DNA from: Chara braunii
Taxonomy: Eukaryota; Streptophyta; Charophyceae; Charales; Characeae
Assembly: GCA_003427395.1 (NCBI GenBank)
Contig: BFEA01000010.1
Coordinates: 5,668,219-5,698,251 of the forward strand
Direction: 5' to 3'
DNA length: 30,033 bases
Positions 19,881 to 30,033 of the stretch are shown here, in pieces (within the stretch, counting starts at the first letter, position 1; each line of letters begins with the position of its first letter). Both the position numbers and the translations under genes were made by a program. The notes beneath the pieces were generated by a model, which saw nothing but the letters and a program-made list of their open reading frames with translations, was not told the DNA's origin and made no database searches.

Positions 19881-20650
19881 TTTCGTTTTATTACATAAAT
19901 AATATTGATTACATTTTGATGTATCACAATCACGCGTTCTTTTAACTTAACGTCACATCAATACTTAGAAAAATGATATTTCATTATTTCTTTACGGCAA
20001 CTGCACCTCACAGTTGTTCCCCACTCTTAGGGAGTTGATACATGTAAATCGATAGTAGCTCTGCATCGACGATACTTTAATCACATTAATTCAATCAGTT
20101 GCAGAAATAAGAAAATACTTGGGTAGCACAAAAGTGTTGGTTGTGTTAAGTGACCGGAATATCCGACCTTATCATCCGACATCCGGTTTATTCGCATTAC
20201 TGAATTAAAAAAAAAAAAAACCTGGAAAAACGAGAAAAAAAAAATGCGTAAATGGAGGGTTACCTGAGTTATGAAACTTGAAGGTTTTTTGTCCAAAACA
20301 GTTTATTGGTCAATCTGGAGGCGATTGGGGTGTTGGGGGGTACGCTTCATTGATTCATAGAAGTGTGGGTAGATGAATTTGTAGATTTGATGTTTTCCTT
20401 ATGGATTAATTGATTGCTTGGTTTATGAATTGGATGATTGATTAATTGATTGGTTTGATTAATTGCTTGCTTGATTGATTGCTCGATCATTGTCCATGGG
20501 TGTTCACGAATTAAGACATCCACATCACACACACGCAATACTACACATATATATGGTTGAGAGAAGTGGTTAATGAAAGACATATATTTCACTGACTTTA
20601 TAATGAAAAGAGAGTTACATATAGTACAACAAAGGTAAACACATTCATTT
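19881..20650. other. AT-rich spacer with degenerate TTGA/ATTG repeat
   Basis: No gene. An A14 run lies at about 20207-20220 and an A10 run near 20235. A degenerate tetranucleotide-like stretch of TTGATTAA/TTGATTGC words occupies about 20396-20490. Confidence 0.6.
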
Positions 20651-23200
20651 GGGGATCCTACACTTCAGGATTTACATAGTTTTTTTTTATACTACTGTCT
20701 GAGTGCACATTTGGTGTTTTGTTATGGAAACACACTTTTATGTTTTCAGGATTTACTTAGTCTTTTTTAGACTAACATCCCAGTGCATGGTGTTTCAGTA
20801 CCGAAACGCACTTCGGGGTTTTCAAAATTTACTTAGTGTTTTTGCAGTGTTTCATTATCGAATCTCACTTCGGTGTTTTCAGGATTTACTTACTTTCTTG
20901 AGACTAATATCTGGGCGCACATTCGGTGTTTCTTTACCGAAATGCACTTCAGGGTTTTCAGGATTTAATTAGTCTTTTGGGGACTAATATCTGAGTGTAC
21001 ATTCGGTGTTTTGTAACCGAAATGCACTTCAGGTTTTTCGAGATTTACTTAGTCTTTGGGGGACTAATATCTGAGTGAACATTCGGTATTTCGTTAGCGA
21101 AACGCACTTCAGGGTTTTCATAATTTACGTAGTCTTTTGGGGTTAAATATCCGAGTGCACATTCGGTGTTTCGTTACCGAAACGCATTTTGGGGTTTCGG
21201 GGCTTTACTTGGTCTTTTGGGGGAGTTATATCGAAGGGCATATTCAGGGTTTATTTACTAAAACGCACTTCCGGGTTTTCGGGATTCACTTAGTGTTTTT
21301 GCGGAGTAATATCCGAGTGCACATTTGGAATTTCGTTACGGAAATGCACTTCAGGGTTTTCGGGATTTCCTTAGTCTTTCTGATAAGTTATATCCGAATG
21401 CACATTCGGTGTTTCGTTACCGAAACACGCTTCGGAGTTTTCGAGATTAAATTAGTATTTTTGTGGAGAAATATCCGAATGCACATTCAGTGTTTCGTTA
21501 CCGAAACGCACTTCGGGGTTTTCGAGCTGGACTTAGTTTCTTGAGGCTAATATGTGAGTGCATATTGGGTATTTCCTACCGAAACGCACTTCAGGGTTTT
21601 GGGGATTTACTTGGTCTTTTATGGACTAATATTTGAGTGCACGTTCGGTGTTTCGTTACTGAGACGCACTTCGGGGTTTTTCGCATTTACTTAGTTTTTT
21701 GGGGACAAATATATGAGTGCACATTCGGCGTCTCTTCAACGAAACACAGTTCGGGGTTTTGGGGATTCATTTAGTCTTTTGGGGACTAATGTTAGAGTAC
21801 AAAATTATATGTTTCGTTACAAAAGCACACTTCGAAGTTTTAGGGATTTACTTAGTGTTATTGCGGAGTAATATCTGAATGCGTAATCGGTGTTCTGTTA
21901 CCGAAATGCATTTTGGGGTTTTCGGGATTTACTTAGTTTCTTGAGAGTAATATCTGAGATCACATTCGATGTTTTGTTACTGAAACGCACTTCGGAGTTT
22001 TTGGGATTTACTTAGTTTCTTGAGACTAATACCTGAGTGCACATTCGGTGTTTTGTTATGGAAACGCACTTCGGGGTTTTCGTGATTTACTTAGTTTCTT
22101 GAGACTAATATTTGAGTGCACATTCGGTCTTTCGTTACTGAAACGCACTTCAACTTTTCGCATTTACTTAGTCTTTTGGGGACTAATATATGAGTGCACA
22201 TTCGATGTTTTATAACCGAAACGCACTTCGGGGTCTTCGAGATTTACTTAGTATTTTCTTGACTGATATTTGAGTGCACATTTGATATTTTTTTACCAAA
22301 ATGCACTTCCGTGTTTTCGAGATTTACTTAGTCTTTTGTGAAGTTATATCCGAGTACACATTCGGTGTTTCGTTACCAAAACGCACTTCAGAGTTTTCCC
22401 GATTTACTTAGTGTTATTAAAAAGTGATATCCGAGTGCACATTCGGTGTTTCGTTACCGAAACGCAGTTCGAGGTTTAAGGGATTTACTTGGTTTCTTGA
22501 GATAAGTATATAAGTGCATATTCGATGTTTCGTTACCGAAACAAACTTTGGGGTTTTTGAGATTTAGTTAGTTTCTTAAAACTAATGTCTGAGTGCACAT
22601 TCGGTGTTTCATTACCAAAATGTACTTCGGGGTTTTCGAGATTTACGTAATCTTCTGGGGATTTATATTTGAGTTCAAATTCGGTGTTTCGTTATCAAAA
22701 CACACTTCGAGGTTTTTCAGATTTACTTAGTCCTTTTTAGACCAATATCCAAATGCACATTCGGTGTTTTGTTACTGAAATGCACTTCATGGTTTTCGGG
22801 ATTTTCTTAGTTTTTTTGTGGAATTATACCCACGTGCACATTCGGTGTTTCATTACCGAAACACAATTCGGGGTTTTCAGGATTGACTTAGTTTTTTTAT
22901 ATTAATATCTTTGTGTACATTCGGTGTTTCATTACCAAAAAACTCTTCGGGGTTTTTGGGATTTACTTAGTTTTTTTTTTTTAATATCTTAGGGTACATT
23001 CGGTGTTTCGTTACTGAAACGCACTTCGGGGTTCTCGGTGCTTAATAATTGAGACGAGGTCGGAGTTTTCAGGATCTGGAGATATTTTTTAACATCTTAT
23101 ATCCCCTATAGATTCTGTGTTTCGTTAGCAAAACAGACTTCTGGATTTTCGTAAGTTACTTAGATATTTTAGCATCTTACATCACCGTTACATAAGGCGG
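20650..23200. repeat. Satellite array 1, about 80-bp unit, roughly 30 copies
   Basis: Head-to-tail units follow the order GTGCACATTCGGT, then GTTTCGTTACCGAAAC, then GCACTTCGGGGTTTT, then GGATTTACTTAGTCTTTT, then GGGGACTAATATC. The period is close to 80 bp. The best-preserved units lie between about 21050 and 22480. The last clear unit ends near 23045, followed by two aberrant units with TTTTAGCATCTTA(C/T)AT to about 23195. Apparent ORFs such as the one at 21137-21544 are read-throughs of the repeat. Confidence 0.95.
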
Positions 23201-24160
23201 AAAAAAAAAAAAAAAAAACTTTAAACAGGTTGAAAACAAAACCTCGAAAAAAAAAATAAAGTGTTACATACCTTTTAAAAAACCAAACATTTTACGTATA
23301 TTAATCGTTGCAACCTGTACTTATCAATCATTGTTTCTCTTTGAACTAGTTAAATATGTCAGGTGACGTAGACCGAATCAAATGAAAACGTCATTAGTTA
23401 TCCTATGGTAGATAGTCAGGACCTAATGATTTAGTTGACTTTGACGTACTACTCATTCTCTTGGATAAAAAGTTCATTTTCAGCTAAAAACTGTTAAAAG
23501 CAGGGTCAAAATACAATCCTAATGACTACACCCATATCCTTGAGTCATGTAGCTATACAACCTATGCAGTCTAACTACTAACTCTAAGGATTTCCTACCT
23601 TCCCATCCTGACTCTTATCTAAGAGAAAAAACTTCAAAATAGACGAGTAGAAAGTGAGTGAGAGATGTCATTAGAAGCAAGTGTGAAAAAACTAGAACGT
23701 AATCAAGAAGATAATATGACAAGAAGAATACCAAAATATTTATTAAGTGCCTCCTCAATTAATAGAGATGACAAACACTTCCCCTTGACTGGGAAATAAA
23801 CCGTTACCCAGCAACCTTCATTCGACGAAGTGGTCGCCCACACGCTTGGGCCTCTGGTGAAAGTTTCCCCAATCACTGGACACTCTCTCTTAGTTGGGCA
23901 TGTGGTACTCCGGAAAGAAGCGTCTGAGTGACCTAACTGAGGGGTTGATATCCTACCCTAGGCCGACGTAGCCCGTGCGGATCGAGGTTGGGTCGAAGCC
24001 TCACTAACCAGTCTCAATTGGATATGTTGAGTCAATGAATAACTCTTAGGTCAAGCCTATAAATGCAACCCGCAAATGGGTTGGGTCAAACCTTAGGGTG
24101 TCTAACTTCCTCTTGTGATAATGAAAAAAAAAAAAACCATCTCGTAAATGCACCCCCAAC
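23200..24160. other. Spacer between the two inverted satellite arrays
   Basis: No gene recognised. It begins with an A-run (23202-23218). A GC-richer core (about 23780-24115) contains words such as GTTGGGTCGAAGCC and GTTGGGTCAAACC, and it ends with another A-run (24123-24136). A homopolymer A-run lies near each satellite edge. Confidence 0.6.
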
Positions 24161-26440
24161 GGACGTGCGAATATGACTTTGATAAATGCGTAAGTAAAAT
24201 TCTGAAATCCCGAAGTGTGATTTCGGTAGCAAAATCATGAACGCACATGCAAATATAACCTTGAAAAACGCCTAAGTGAAATCCCGAAATCCCGAAGTGC
24301 GATTTCGGTAGCGAAATCCCGAACGCACATGCAGATAGAACTTTGAAAAATGACTATGTAAAATCCTCAAATCTCGAAGTGCGATTTCGGTAGCGAAATC
24401 TCGAACACACGTATGGATATAACTTTGAAAAACCGCTGAATAAAATCATGAAGTCCCGAAGTGCAATTTCGGTGGCGAAATCCCGAACGCATGTGAAAAT
24501 ATAACTTCAAAAAATGGCAAAGTAAACTCTCGAAATCCGAAGTGCGATTTCGGTAGCAAAATCCCGAACACTCGTGCGGATATAACTTCGAAAGACGGCT
24601 AAGTAATATCCGGAAAATCTCGAATAACGAAACTCTTAAATCTCAAAGTGCGATTTTGGTAGAGAAATTCTGAACACACGTGTGGATATAACTTTGAAAA
24701 ATACCTAAGTAAAATGTTGAAATCCCGAAGTCCGATTTCGGTAGCATAATCTCGAACGCACGTGCGGACATAACTTTGAAAAACACATAAGTAAAATCTC
24801 GAAATCCAAAAGAGCGAAATCATGAAATCCCAAAGTGCGATTTCGATAGCGAAATCCCTAAATCAGCTGCAGATATAACTTCGAAAGACAACGAATTTAG
24901 ATCCCGAAATCCTGGAGTGCGATTTCTGTAACGAAATCCTAAATGCACGTGTGGATATAACTTCGGAAAAATGCCTAAGTAAAATATTGGAATCCCGAAG
25001 TGTGATTTCTGTGGCGAAATCCTAAACGAGCGTGTGGATATAACTTCGAAAAAAGGCTACGTGAAATCTCGAGTTGCGATTTTAGTGACAAAATCCCGAA
25101 CGAACATACAGATATAACTTTGAAAAACGACTAAGTAAAATCTCTAAATCCTGAACTCTGATTCAAGTAGCGAAATTTCAAACGCGCATGTGGATATAAC
25201 TTCGAAAAACAACTACGTAAAATCCTGAAATTATGAAAAGTGAAATCCCTCTCCATTTCGGTAGCAAAATCTCGAATGCGAGTGCGGATATAATTTCAAA
25301 AAATGGTTAACGTAAATCTTGAAATCTTGAAGTGTGATTTCGGTAGCGAAATCTTGAACGCACATGTGGATATAACTTTGACAACCGACTAAGTAAAATC
25401 CTAAAATCCCGAAGAGCGAAATCTCGAAATCATGAAGTGCAATTTCGGTAGCAAAACCCCAAATGGACATGCAGATATAACTTCGAGAAACGACGAAGTA
25501 AAATATCGAAATCATAAAATACAATTTCGGTAACGAAATCCTGAATGCAAGAGTGGATGTTACTTCGAAAAACGGCTAAGTAAAATTCCGGAATCCCAAA
25601 GTGTCATTTCGGTTACGAAATCTCGAATGCACATGTGGATATAACTTTGAAAAATAGCTATGTAAAATCCTAAAATCCTGAAGTGGTGACGAAATTTTGA
25701 ACACGTATGCGGATATAACTTCGAAAAACAGCTAAGTGAAATTTTGAATTACGATTTCTGTGACGAAATTTTGAACGTATATGCGGATATAAGTTTGAAA
25801 AATGGCTAAGTAAGATCCTGAAATCCCGAAGCGCGACTTCAGTAGTGAAATCTCGACCGCAAGTGCGAATATAACTTCGAAAAATAGTTAAGTAAAATTC
25901 TGAGATATCGAAAAGCGAAATTTCGGATTCGAGAAGTGCAATTTCGGTAGCAAAATCCCGAACGCACGTGCAGATATAACTTCAAAAAATAGTTAAGGTA
26001 AAATCTCGAAATCTCGAAGTACGATTTCGGTAACAAAATCCCGAATGCAAAATGCAAATTCATATATAACTTTGAAAACCGATTAAGTAAAATTATAAAA
26101 TTTCGAAGAGCGAAATCTTGAAATGTTGAAGTGTAATTCGGTAGCGAAATCCCGAATGGACATGCAGATATAACCTCGAAAAAAGACGAAGTAAAATCTC
26201 GAAATCATTAAATTTAATTTCCGTAACGAAATCCCGAATGCACGTGCAGATATAACTTTGAAAAACGGCTAAGTAGAATCCCGAAGTGCGAATTCGGTAG
26301 CAAAATTATGAATGCACGTGCGGATATAACTTCAAAAAATATCTAAGTAAAATAATGAAATCCGAAAGTGCGATTGATATCCCGAAATCTGTAAATCTTG
26401 AATACACGTTAAACTACAACTTTGAAAATCACTAAGTTAT
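24160..26440. repeat. Satellite array 2, about 82-bp unit, roughly 27 copies, inverted relative to array 1
   Basis: Units follow the order GAACGCACGTGCGGATATAA, then CTTCGAAAAACGGCTAAGTA, then AAATCCCGAAATCCCGAAG, then TGCGATTTCGGTAGCGAAAT, then CCC. Several units have an extra AATCTCGAAAT-type segment. The reverse complement of the array 1 unit aligns along its whole length (CTAAGTAAA, CCCGAAGTGCG, TTTCGGTA-CGAAA), so the two arrays are diverged relatives in opposite orientation. Confidence 0.95.
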
Positions 26441-26639
26441 AGTCTCCAACCTAAACTTTTCATGGTTGCCCATCACTTGAATGTTATTTTCGGGTCTTAA
26501 GAACACGAATTCGTAATAATGAATTTTATCTTCACCAATACAAAGCACGAATTCAGGTTTATAAACAACGAATTCACTAACGTTTCGCTAACAAGCTTCG
26601 TTGTTTAATTTGGCAAACTTTCGGGGTCCATTATCGATG

Positions 26640-26865
26640 AATGGAAACCACTGTAATGACCTGAAGTGGTTGAAGTTTCTGAAAAAAGTTTCGGGTACCC
26701 TCATCCAACCATGCGGTTGTTTCAGGTTCACACCTGAAATTGCTGAAATGACCTGAAGTGGCTGAAGTTTTTGAAAGGGTTTTCATGTCCGCTCATCCAA
26801 ATGGTTGGATAGAGATACTTGAAACCTCTTAGGGATCTGAAGCGACTGAAAGTGACCTGTAAATA
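26640..26865. repeat. Degenerate tandem repeat, 84-92 bp unit
   Basis: Anchors AATGACCTGAAGTGG (26655), AATGACCTGAAGTGG (26747) and GGATCTGAAGCGAC (26833) are followed by TTGAAGTTT.TGAAA and TCATCCAA...GGTTG. There are about 2.5 units. Confidence 0.75.
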
Positions 26866-26904
26866 AAATTTGTTGTTAACCATCTTTCAGCTAAAAGTAA
26901 CTTG

Positions 26905-27150
26905 GGTCGACTGAACATTGTTTTTAAGATGAATGCGTCAATTTTATGCTATTTGTTGAACATTAACCTTAGATATATATAAATAATTTGGTTATTAAAC
27001 AATTCAGGGTTTCCTATACATTTTTTCTAAGATGAATGATGTACTCAAATGTCCAATGAAGAACGAAGTAGTTCTGCAACTTCTTCATGCATAACTAAGG
27101 CAAATAATTGAACATTGTTTTTAAGATGAATGAGCTAATTCAATGCCTTA
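26905..27150. repeat. Degenerate tandem repeat, roughly 90-105 bp unit
   Basis: The word TTTTTAAGATGAATG or TTTTCTAAGATGAATG occurs near 26921, 27026 and 27118. The first and third copies are preceded by TGAACATTG. Between them the units share AATAATTTGGTTATT or AATAATTG-like sequence. Confidence 0.55.
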
Positions 27151-27535
27151 TCATGAAGGATTAGACGACAACACTCCACAATGGACCAGGGACATAGCTC
27201 CGACGTTGGTCTCACTGCTACTTACAAGAAAATTTATAACTTCCTCAAAGTCATCTTTCAAATAATAATTTAGGATTTCTTCCTTCCTTAGGGTAGACCT
27301 TTACACATTGACTACTCCACGAGGAAAAAAAATTATATGTATGTCATATAGACAGACAAGAGCCCTAAGTACACGAAGGAGGGTGCATTTCATCTAGATA
27401 AATTGGTGTGAAGGTCCCAAGGGATCTACGTAATAGTGCGATTGAATGTTTATCCATGCAAAATATTTTTATTTTTATCTTCTTGAGATGCGACGAGGAC
27501 CCATAAGTTGGTCCCTCATTGATGAGTGCTTAATA
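27150..27535. other. Non-coding DNA, nothing recognised
   Basis: AT-rich sequence without a supported frame, RNA gene or clear repeat. Confidence 0.4.
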
Positions 27536-27745
27536 TGGTTGACTCCCCTCCAAATGAGGGGTGTTTATGTGGTTTTATGGTTGATGCCCCTTTAAGTGGA
27601 AGGTGGTTAATGACTCTTTTTGACTCGTCTTTAATTGGAAGATGTTTTAATGATTTTTATGGGTGATTCCCCTTCAAGTGGAAGGATGACTTAGAGATTT
27701 TATGGTTGACTCCCCTTCAAGTGGAAGGTGGCTAAATGATTGAAG
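27536..27745. repeat. Tandem repeat, about 42-bp unit, five copies
   Basis: Units TGGTTGACTCCCCTTCAAGT then GGAAGG(T/A)GG or variants start near 27538, 27580, 27620, 27663 and 27705. CTCCCC and GTGGAAG words are conserved and GATTTTTATGG-like DNA lies between them. Confidence 0.9.
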
Positions 27746-28684
27746 ATTTCATGGAAAACAGTCTCAATGATAAAGTCTGACGAGAAAGACCAAGAAAATT
27801 GGTAATCATTGGTAAAATTTTAAAATATCGCAAATATTGTGAATTTTTTAAGAAATCATTTAAAGATGCGTGACCTATTTTGCTCTGATCAAATGGTAGG
27901 CCACGACCCTGTGGATCTGGAAGTGAATTTTCTTATTTTCGGAAAGGACGCATTGCTCTCTATGTTGTCCCATAGGGAGTTGGTAAATGTCTTCTTGTCA
28001 AACAGACGTCTGCTTAGTCTTGCAGTGACTCTGAGTTTACTGCGACACACTGTTCAACCACTATGATGCTAATTTTAACACATGCGTGAGGAGACCCAGC
28101 TAAAGGGTAAAATTTAGCATATTAGGAATGCAACCCCCTGTGTTGGCTGCTGACCGGCGCAACCTGGCAGCGGACCCACGCCTCACCAAAGGGGTAAGGC
28201 TTCAAGGGTGTGACCACCTTAGAGAGTCTTACTCTTATGAGATGTTGAAGGAATAAAAGTCGAGAGTCTGTAATTTTAGAGTTCTAATAAGAGTCTTATC
28301 AGGAAAAGTCGTTTATCGTTGCGCAACCAATGAGGGTACCATCGCTAAAATAATAACGCAGCGGGCCATATATCTGCCTTGATCAACCACACTATGATAG
28401 GCCAAGATGGAGACCTGACTCTCTTGTGCTAGACTTCAGGGGAGGTCTGTGTTTTTGAGAATATTTGTGAAAAAGGCGAGAGTACCTTATAAAGGTCTCT
28501 ATTAGGGTCCTCGTCCTAAGTTATGATCCCATACGAGGGGTGATTGACTAAACAGGGTACCCAACGATGAACCAAAAGTTGTCTAGGACGAAGGGATAGG
28601 GCTATTGAGAGTTTTATAACTGCAAGAACTCTTTGTTGCAGTACAGATCAAGTATCCCGGAGTCCAATGTCAAGACAAGGGTGA
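27746..28684. other. Non-coding flank left of the LTR element
   Basis: No gene that I can support; a 75-codon frame at 27839-28066 shows no recognisable features. The sequence around 28100-28200 is GC-richer (GGCGCAACCTGGCAGCGGAC) and may be an old LTR fragment. Confidence 0.35.
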
Positions 28685-28996
28685 TGTAGCGGACCTCGGG
28701 TTGGCCTGTGAGACCAGCCCCTTGGCCTATTCTCACAGGCCTGTGTTGTATTCGGGGTAGGCCAGTCCAGGCCGGTACCTTTGTCGGTACCAGCCAGTCC
28801 AGTCCAGTCCCGTCAGTCCGCTGGGGTATACCCCAACCATTGTTTGTTTTCACGCTCATTCTTCACTTGCACATTTATGGAGTACGTGCGTTGGAGTCCT
28901 GCGTGGGAGCTGCGCTATGCGTCATCTTGCTCTCCCTTCTTCCTCCATCTCCATCTCTACCACTAGCGGAGCACCATACCTAGTGGGTCCGCTACA
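28685..28996 (+). mobile_element. 5' LTR of an LTR retrotransposon (312 bp)
   Basis: It begins TGTAGCGGAC and ends GTCCGCTACA, a perfect 10-bp terminal inverted repeat with TG...CA ends. A primer-binding site follows at once. Inside, an 11-bp perfect inverted repeat, GGCCTGTGAGA (28703-28713) and TCTCACAGGCC (28731-28741), could form a hairpin. A 14-bp palindrome, TGGGGTATACCCCA, sits at 28822-28835. The 3' LTR and target-site duplication lie outside the window, so element length and superfamily are unknown. An alternative is a TRIM-type short element. Confidence 0.85.
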
Positions 28997-28997
28997 T

Positions 28998-29009
28998 TGG
29001 TATCGGAGC
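28998..29009 (+). other. Primer-binding site, initiator-Met tRNA type
   Basis: TGGTATCGGAGC differs at one base from TGGTATCAGAGC, the classic plant retrotransposon site complementary to the tRNA-iMet 3' end (established knowledge). It starts two bases after the LTR end. Confidence 0.85.
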
Positions 29010-29236
29010 GGGAACGGTCCCCGCTCCCTCCCACCACCCCGTACAGCTGGGCAGCAGCCCGCACAGGCGGAAAAATGGCAAAACCCGACAGCGGGTTTTT
29101 TCGGTGTTTTTGGGGTATTTCGCGGCGAAAACGAAGGAGAAAAGTGGCGCATGCTGCAGGTGCCACGTGGCGAAAAACGGAGACGCTACCACGAGCGCGT
29201 GCTCGCGCGCGCCAAGGCCAAGGCCGCCGTACGCGC

Positions 29237-29354
29237 GCGCGCGCCACGCGCCCACGCTGCCCCGCTGCCCCGCCCCGCCCCGCTCCCGGATATATGCGCG
29301 CGCCACGCGCCCACGCTGCCCCGCTGCCCCGTCCCGCCCCGCTCCCGGATATAT
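29237..29354. repeat. 59-bp GC-rich tandem duplication
   Basis: Two nearly identical units contain GCCACGCGCCCACGCTGCCC (29243 and 29302) and end CCCGCTCCCGGATATAT. They differ at about one base in the CCCCG(C/T)CCCGCC part. Confidence 0.9.
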
Positions 29355-29379
29355 ATTATCAAGATCCAGGATGCAACTG

Positions 29380-29460
29380 CTGCTGCTGGGGTTTGAACCC
29401 GGGTGGCTGCTGGGCCATGCGCGTGCGTAAGCACCCTGCTAACACACTCGCCATAGAGTG
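29380..29460 (-). ncRNA. tRNA-derived SINE-like head with Pol III boxes
   Basis: On the minus strand, TGGCGAGTGTG (29453-29443) followed by TTAGCAGGG fits an internal box A and tRNA D-arm. GGGTTCAAACC (29400-29390) fits box B, with the T-loop core GTTCAAA flanked by complementary CCCGGG/CCCC sequence. The boxes lie about 42 bp apart, normal for a Pol III type 2 promoter. The acceptor stem does not pair well, so this is not a functional tRNA gene. A SINE or tRNA fossil inserted in the LTR element is the simplest reading. The tail end is not defined. Confidence 0.5.
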
Positions 29461-30033
29461 TACATGGTTCTGTAGCACGGCACACGCGTGTTAAAGAGGT
29501 GTCGTGCTTAGTATTTACCCCCCCCCTCCCGCGCAGCGAGCAGCCGATCAGCAACGGTCGGGCTACTATTTGCCCCCCCCCCCGCCGTTGGCTGTTGTTG
29601 GCCGTGGACGTGGCCATCTGCCCTGCCACGTGGCAGCTCGTGCTGGAACAGAAGACCCCCCTGCTTAGGGGGCTGCTCCACAGTGGTGAGGGCCTGCTCA
29701 CACAGCAGAGCCTAGATCTGCACATCTGCAGAACAGTGGCTGCTAGGGGCTGATCAAGATCTCAACCCCCTTTCCCCTACAGCTGGCTTGCTGCAGTGAA
29801 GGCCAAGACCCTCCTGGTCTTGGTGTACCTTGTGCCCTTGGAGACACCAAGGGCCAGGTATCACTCCCTTCTCCCCTCTCCCTCTACTAACCCACTCTCC
29901 CTACCTCTCCTCTCTCCTCTTATTCACCCCTTCTCTTTCCCCCACCTTCTACTGCATCTTTTCTTTCCTCCTTTTATCTTCCCCACCCCACCTTTCTCCC
30001 AACACCCAGTCTTTTACTCTCCTTTCTTTATTT

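Larger units (their letters stand above)
29010..30033 (+). mobile_element. Internal leader of the LTR element (partial)
   Basis: GC-rich internal sequence running off the window. Overlapping frames on both strands (for example 28997-29494) are by-products of high GC and a 59-bp duplication, and no gag or pol motif was seen. Features include an inverted repeat around AACCCGACAGCGGGTT (29082-29097), C-runs at 29519-29527 and 29573-29584, and a C/T-rich end from about 29850. A TRIM or non-autonomous element is possible. Confidence 0.5.

Noticed and set aside
21137-21544. 135-codon frame in satellite array 1, and similar minus-strand frames in array 2
   Set aside because: Repeat read-through. 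The period is not a multiple of three across units and other units have stops, so a repeat protein is unlikely.
20650-26440. CRISPR-like array
   Set aside because: Units are contiguous 80-bp diverged tandem repeats without unique spacers, in a eukaryotic context.
28708-29753. Many overlapping Ala/Arg/Pro-rich frames on both strands
   Set aside because: High GC and the 59-bp duplication keep all frames open; no gag, protease or polymerase motifs.

Overview
This is a eukaryotic, repeat-dominated window with one assembly gap (640 N, 17222-17861) and isolated N calls at 2021 and 11181. No tRNA gene, rRNA gene, CRISPR array or prokaryote-style operon is visible. A streptophyte (land plant or charophyte green alga) is the best guess. 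One LTR is followed by a primer-binding site matching the plant initiator-Met tRNA 3' end, and a reverse-strand site matches the plant tRNA-Asp 3' end. The mix of long (CT)n/(CA)n tracts, a Plavaka-like (CACTA-related) transposase and degenerate plant-type Ty3/gypsy relics would fit a large charophyte genome such as Chara. The species cannot be fixed from the sequence alone.

Layout. 1-700: a 214-222 bp tandem repeat made of (CA)n plus a 70-bp hairpin element. 763-1957: an unrecognised acidic ORF. 2022-2198: another hairpin followed by (TC)n(TA)n. 2965-3710 and 12271-14179: the N-terminal piece and the body of one Plavaka-like transposase pseudogene, separated by about 8.6 kb of AT-rich repeat DNA. 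That block holds a gag relic, a minus-strand LTR with a tRNA-Asp primer site, and several degenerate tandem arrays. 14494-18418: more hairpins and (CT)n tracts around a small ORF (14789-15079) and a highly charged, broken gene (15562-17221) that runs into the gap. 18619-28670: almost entirely tandem repeats. It includes two large arrays of one diverged 80/82-bp satellite in opposite orientation (20650-23200 and 24160-26440). 28685-30033: the 5' end of an LTR retrotransposon (312-bp LTR, primer site, GC-rich leader) carrying a tRNA-derived SINE-like segment on the minus strand.

Most notable. (1) Nine copies of a previously unnamed (to me) 70-72 bp hairpin element lie between every coding block of the left half, several abutting CT or CA microsatellites. 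(2) The two inverted satellite arrays share a short dyad whose arms differ by matched changes, so the palindrome is kept although the sequence is not. (3) The Plavaka-like transposase is broken by stops, frameshifts and a large nested insertion. No intact gene with a confident cellular function was found; everything coding-like here looks mobile-element derived or decayed.
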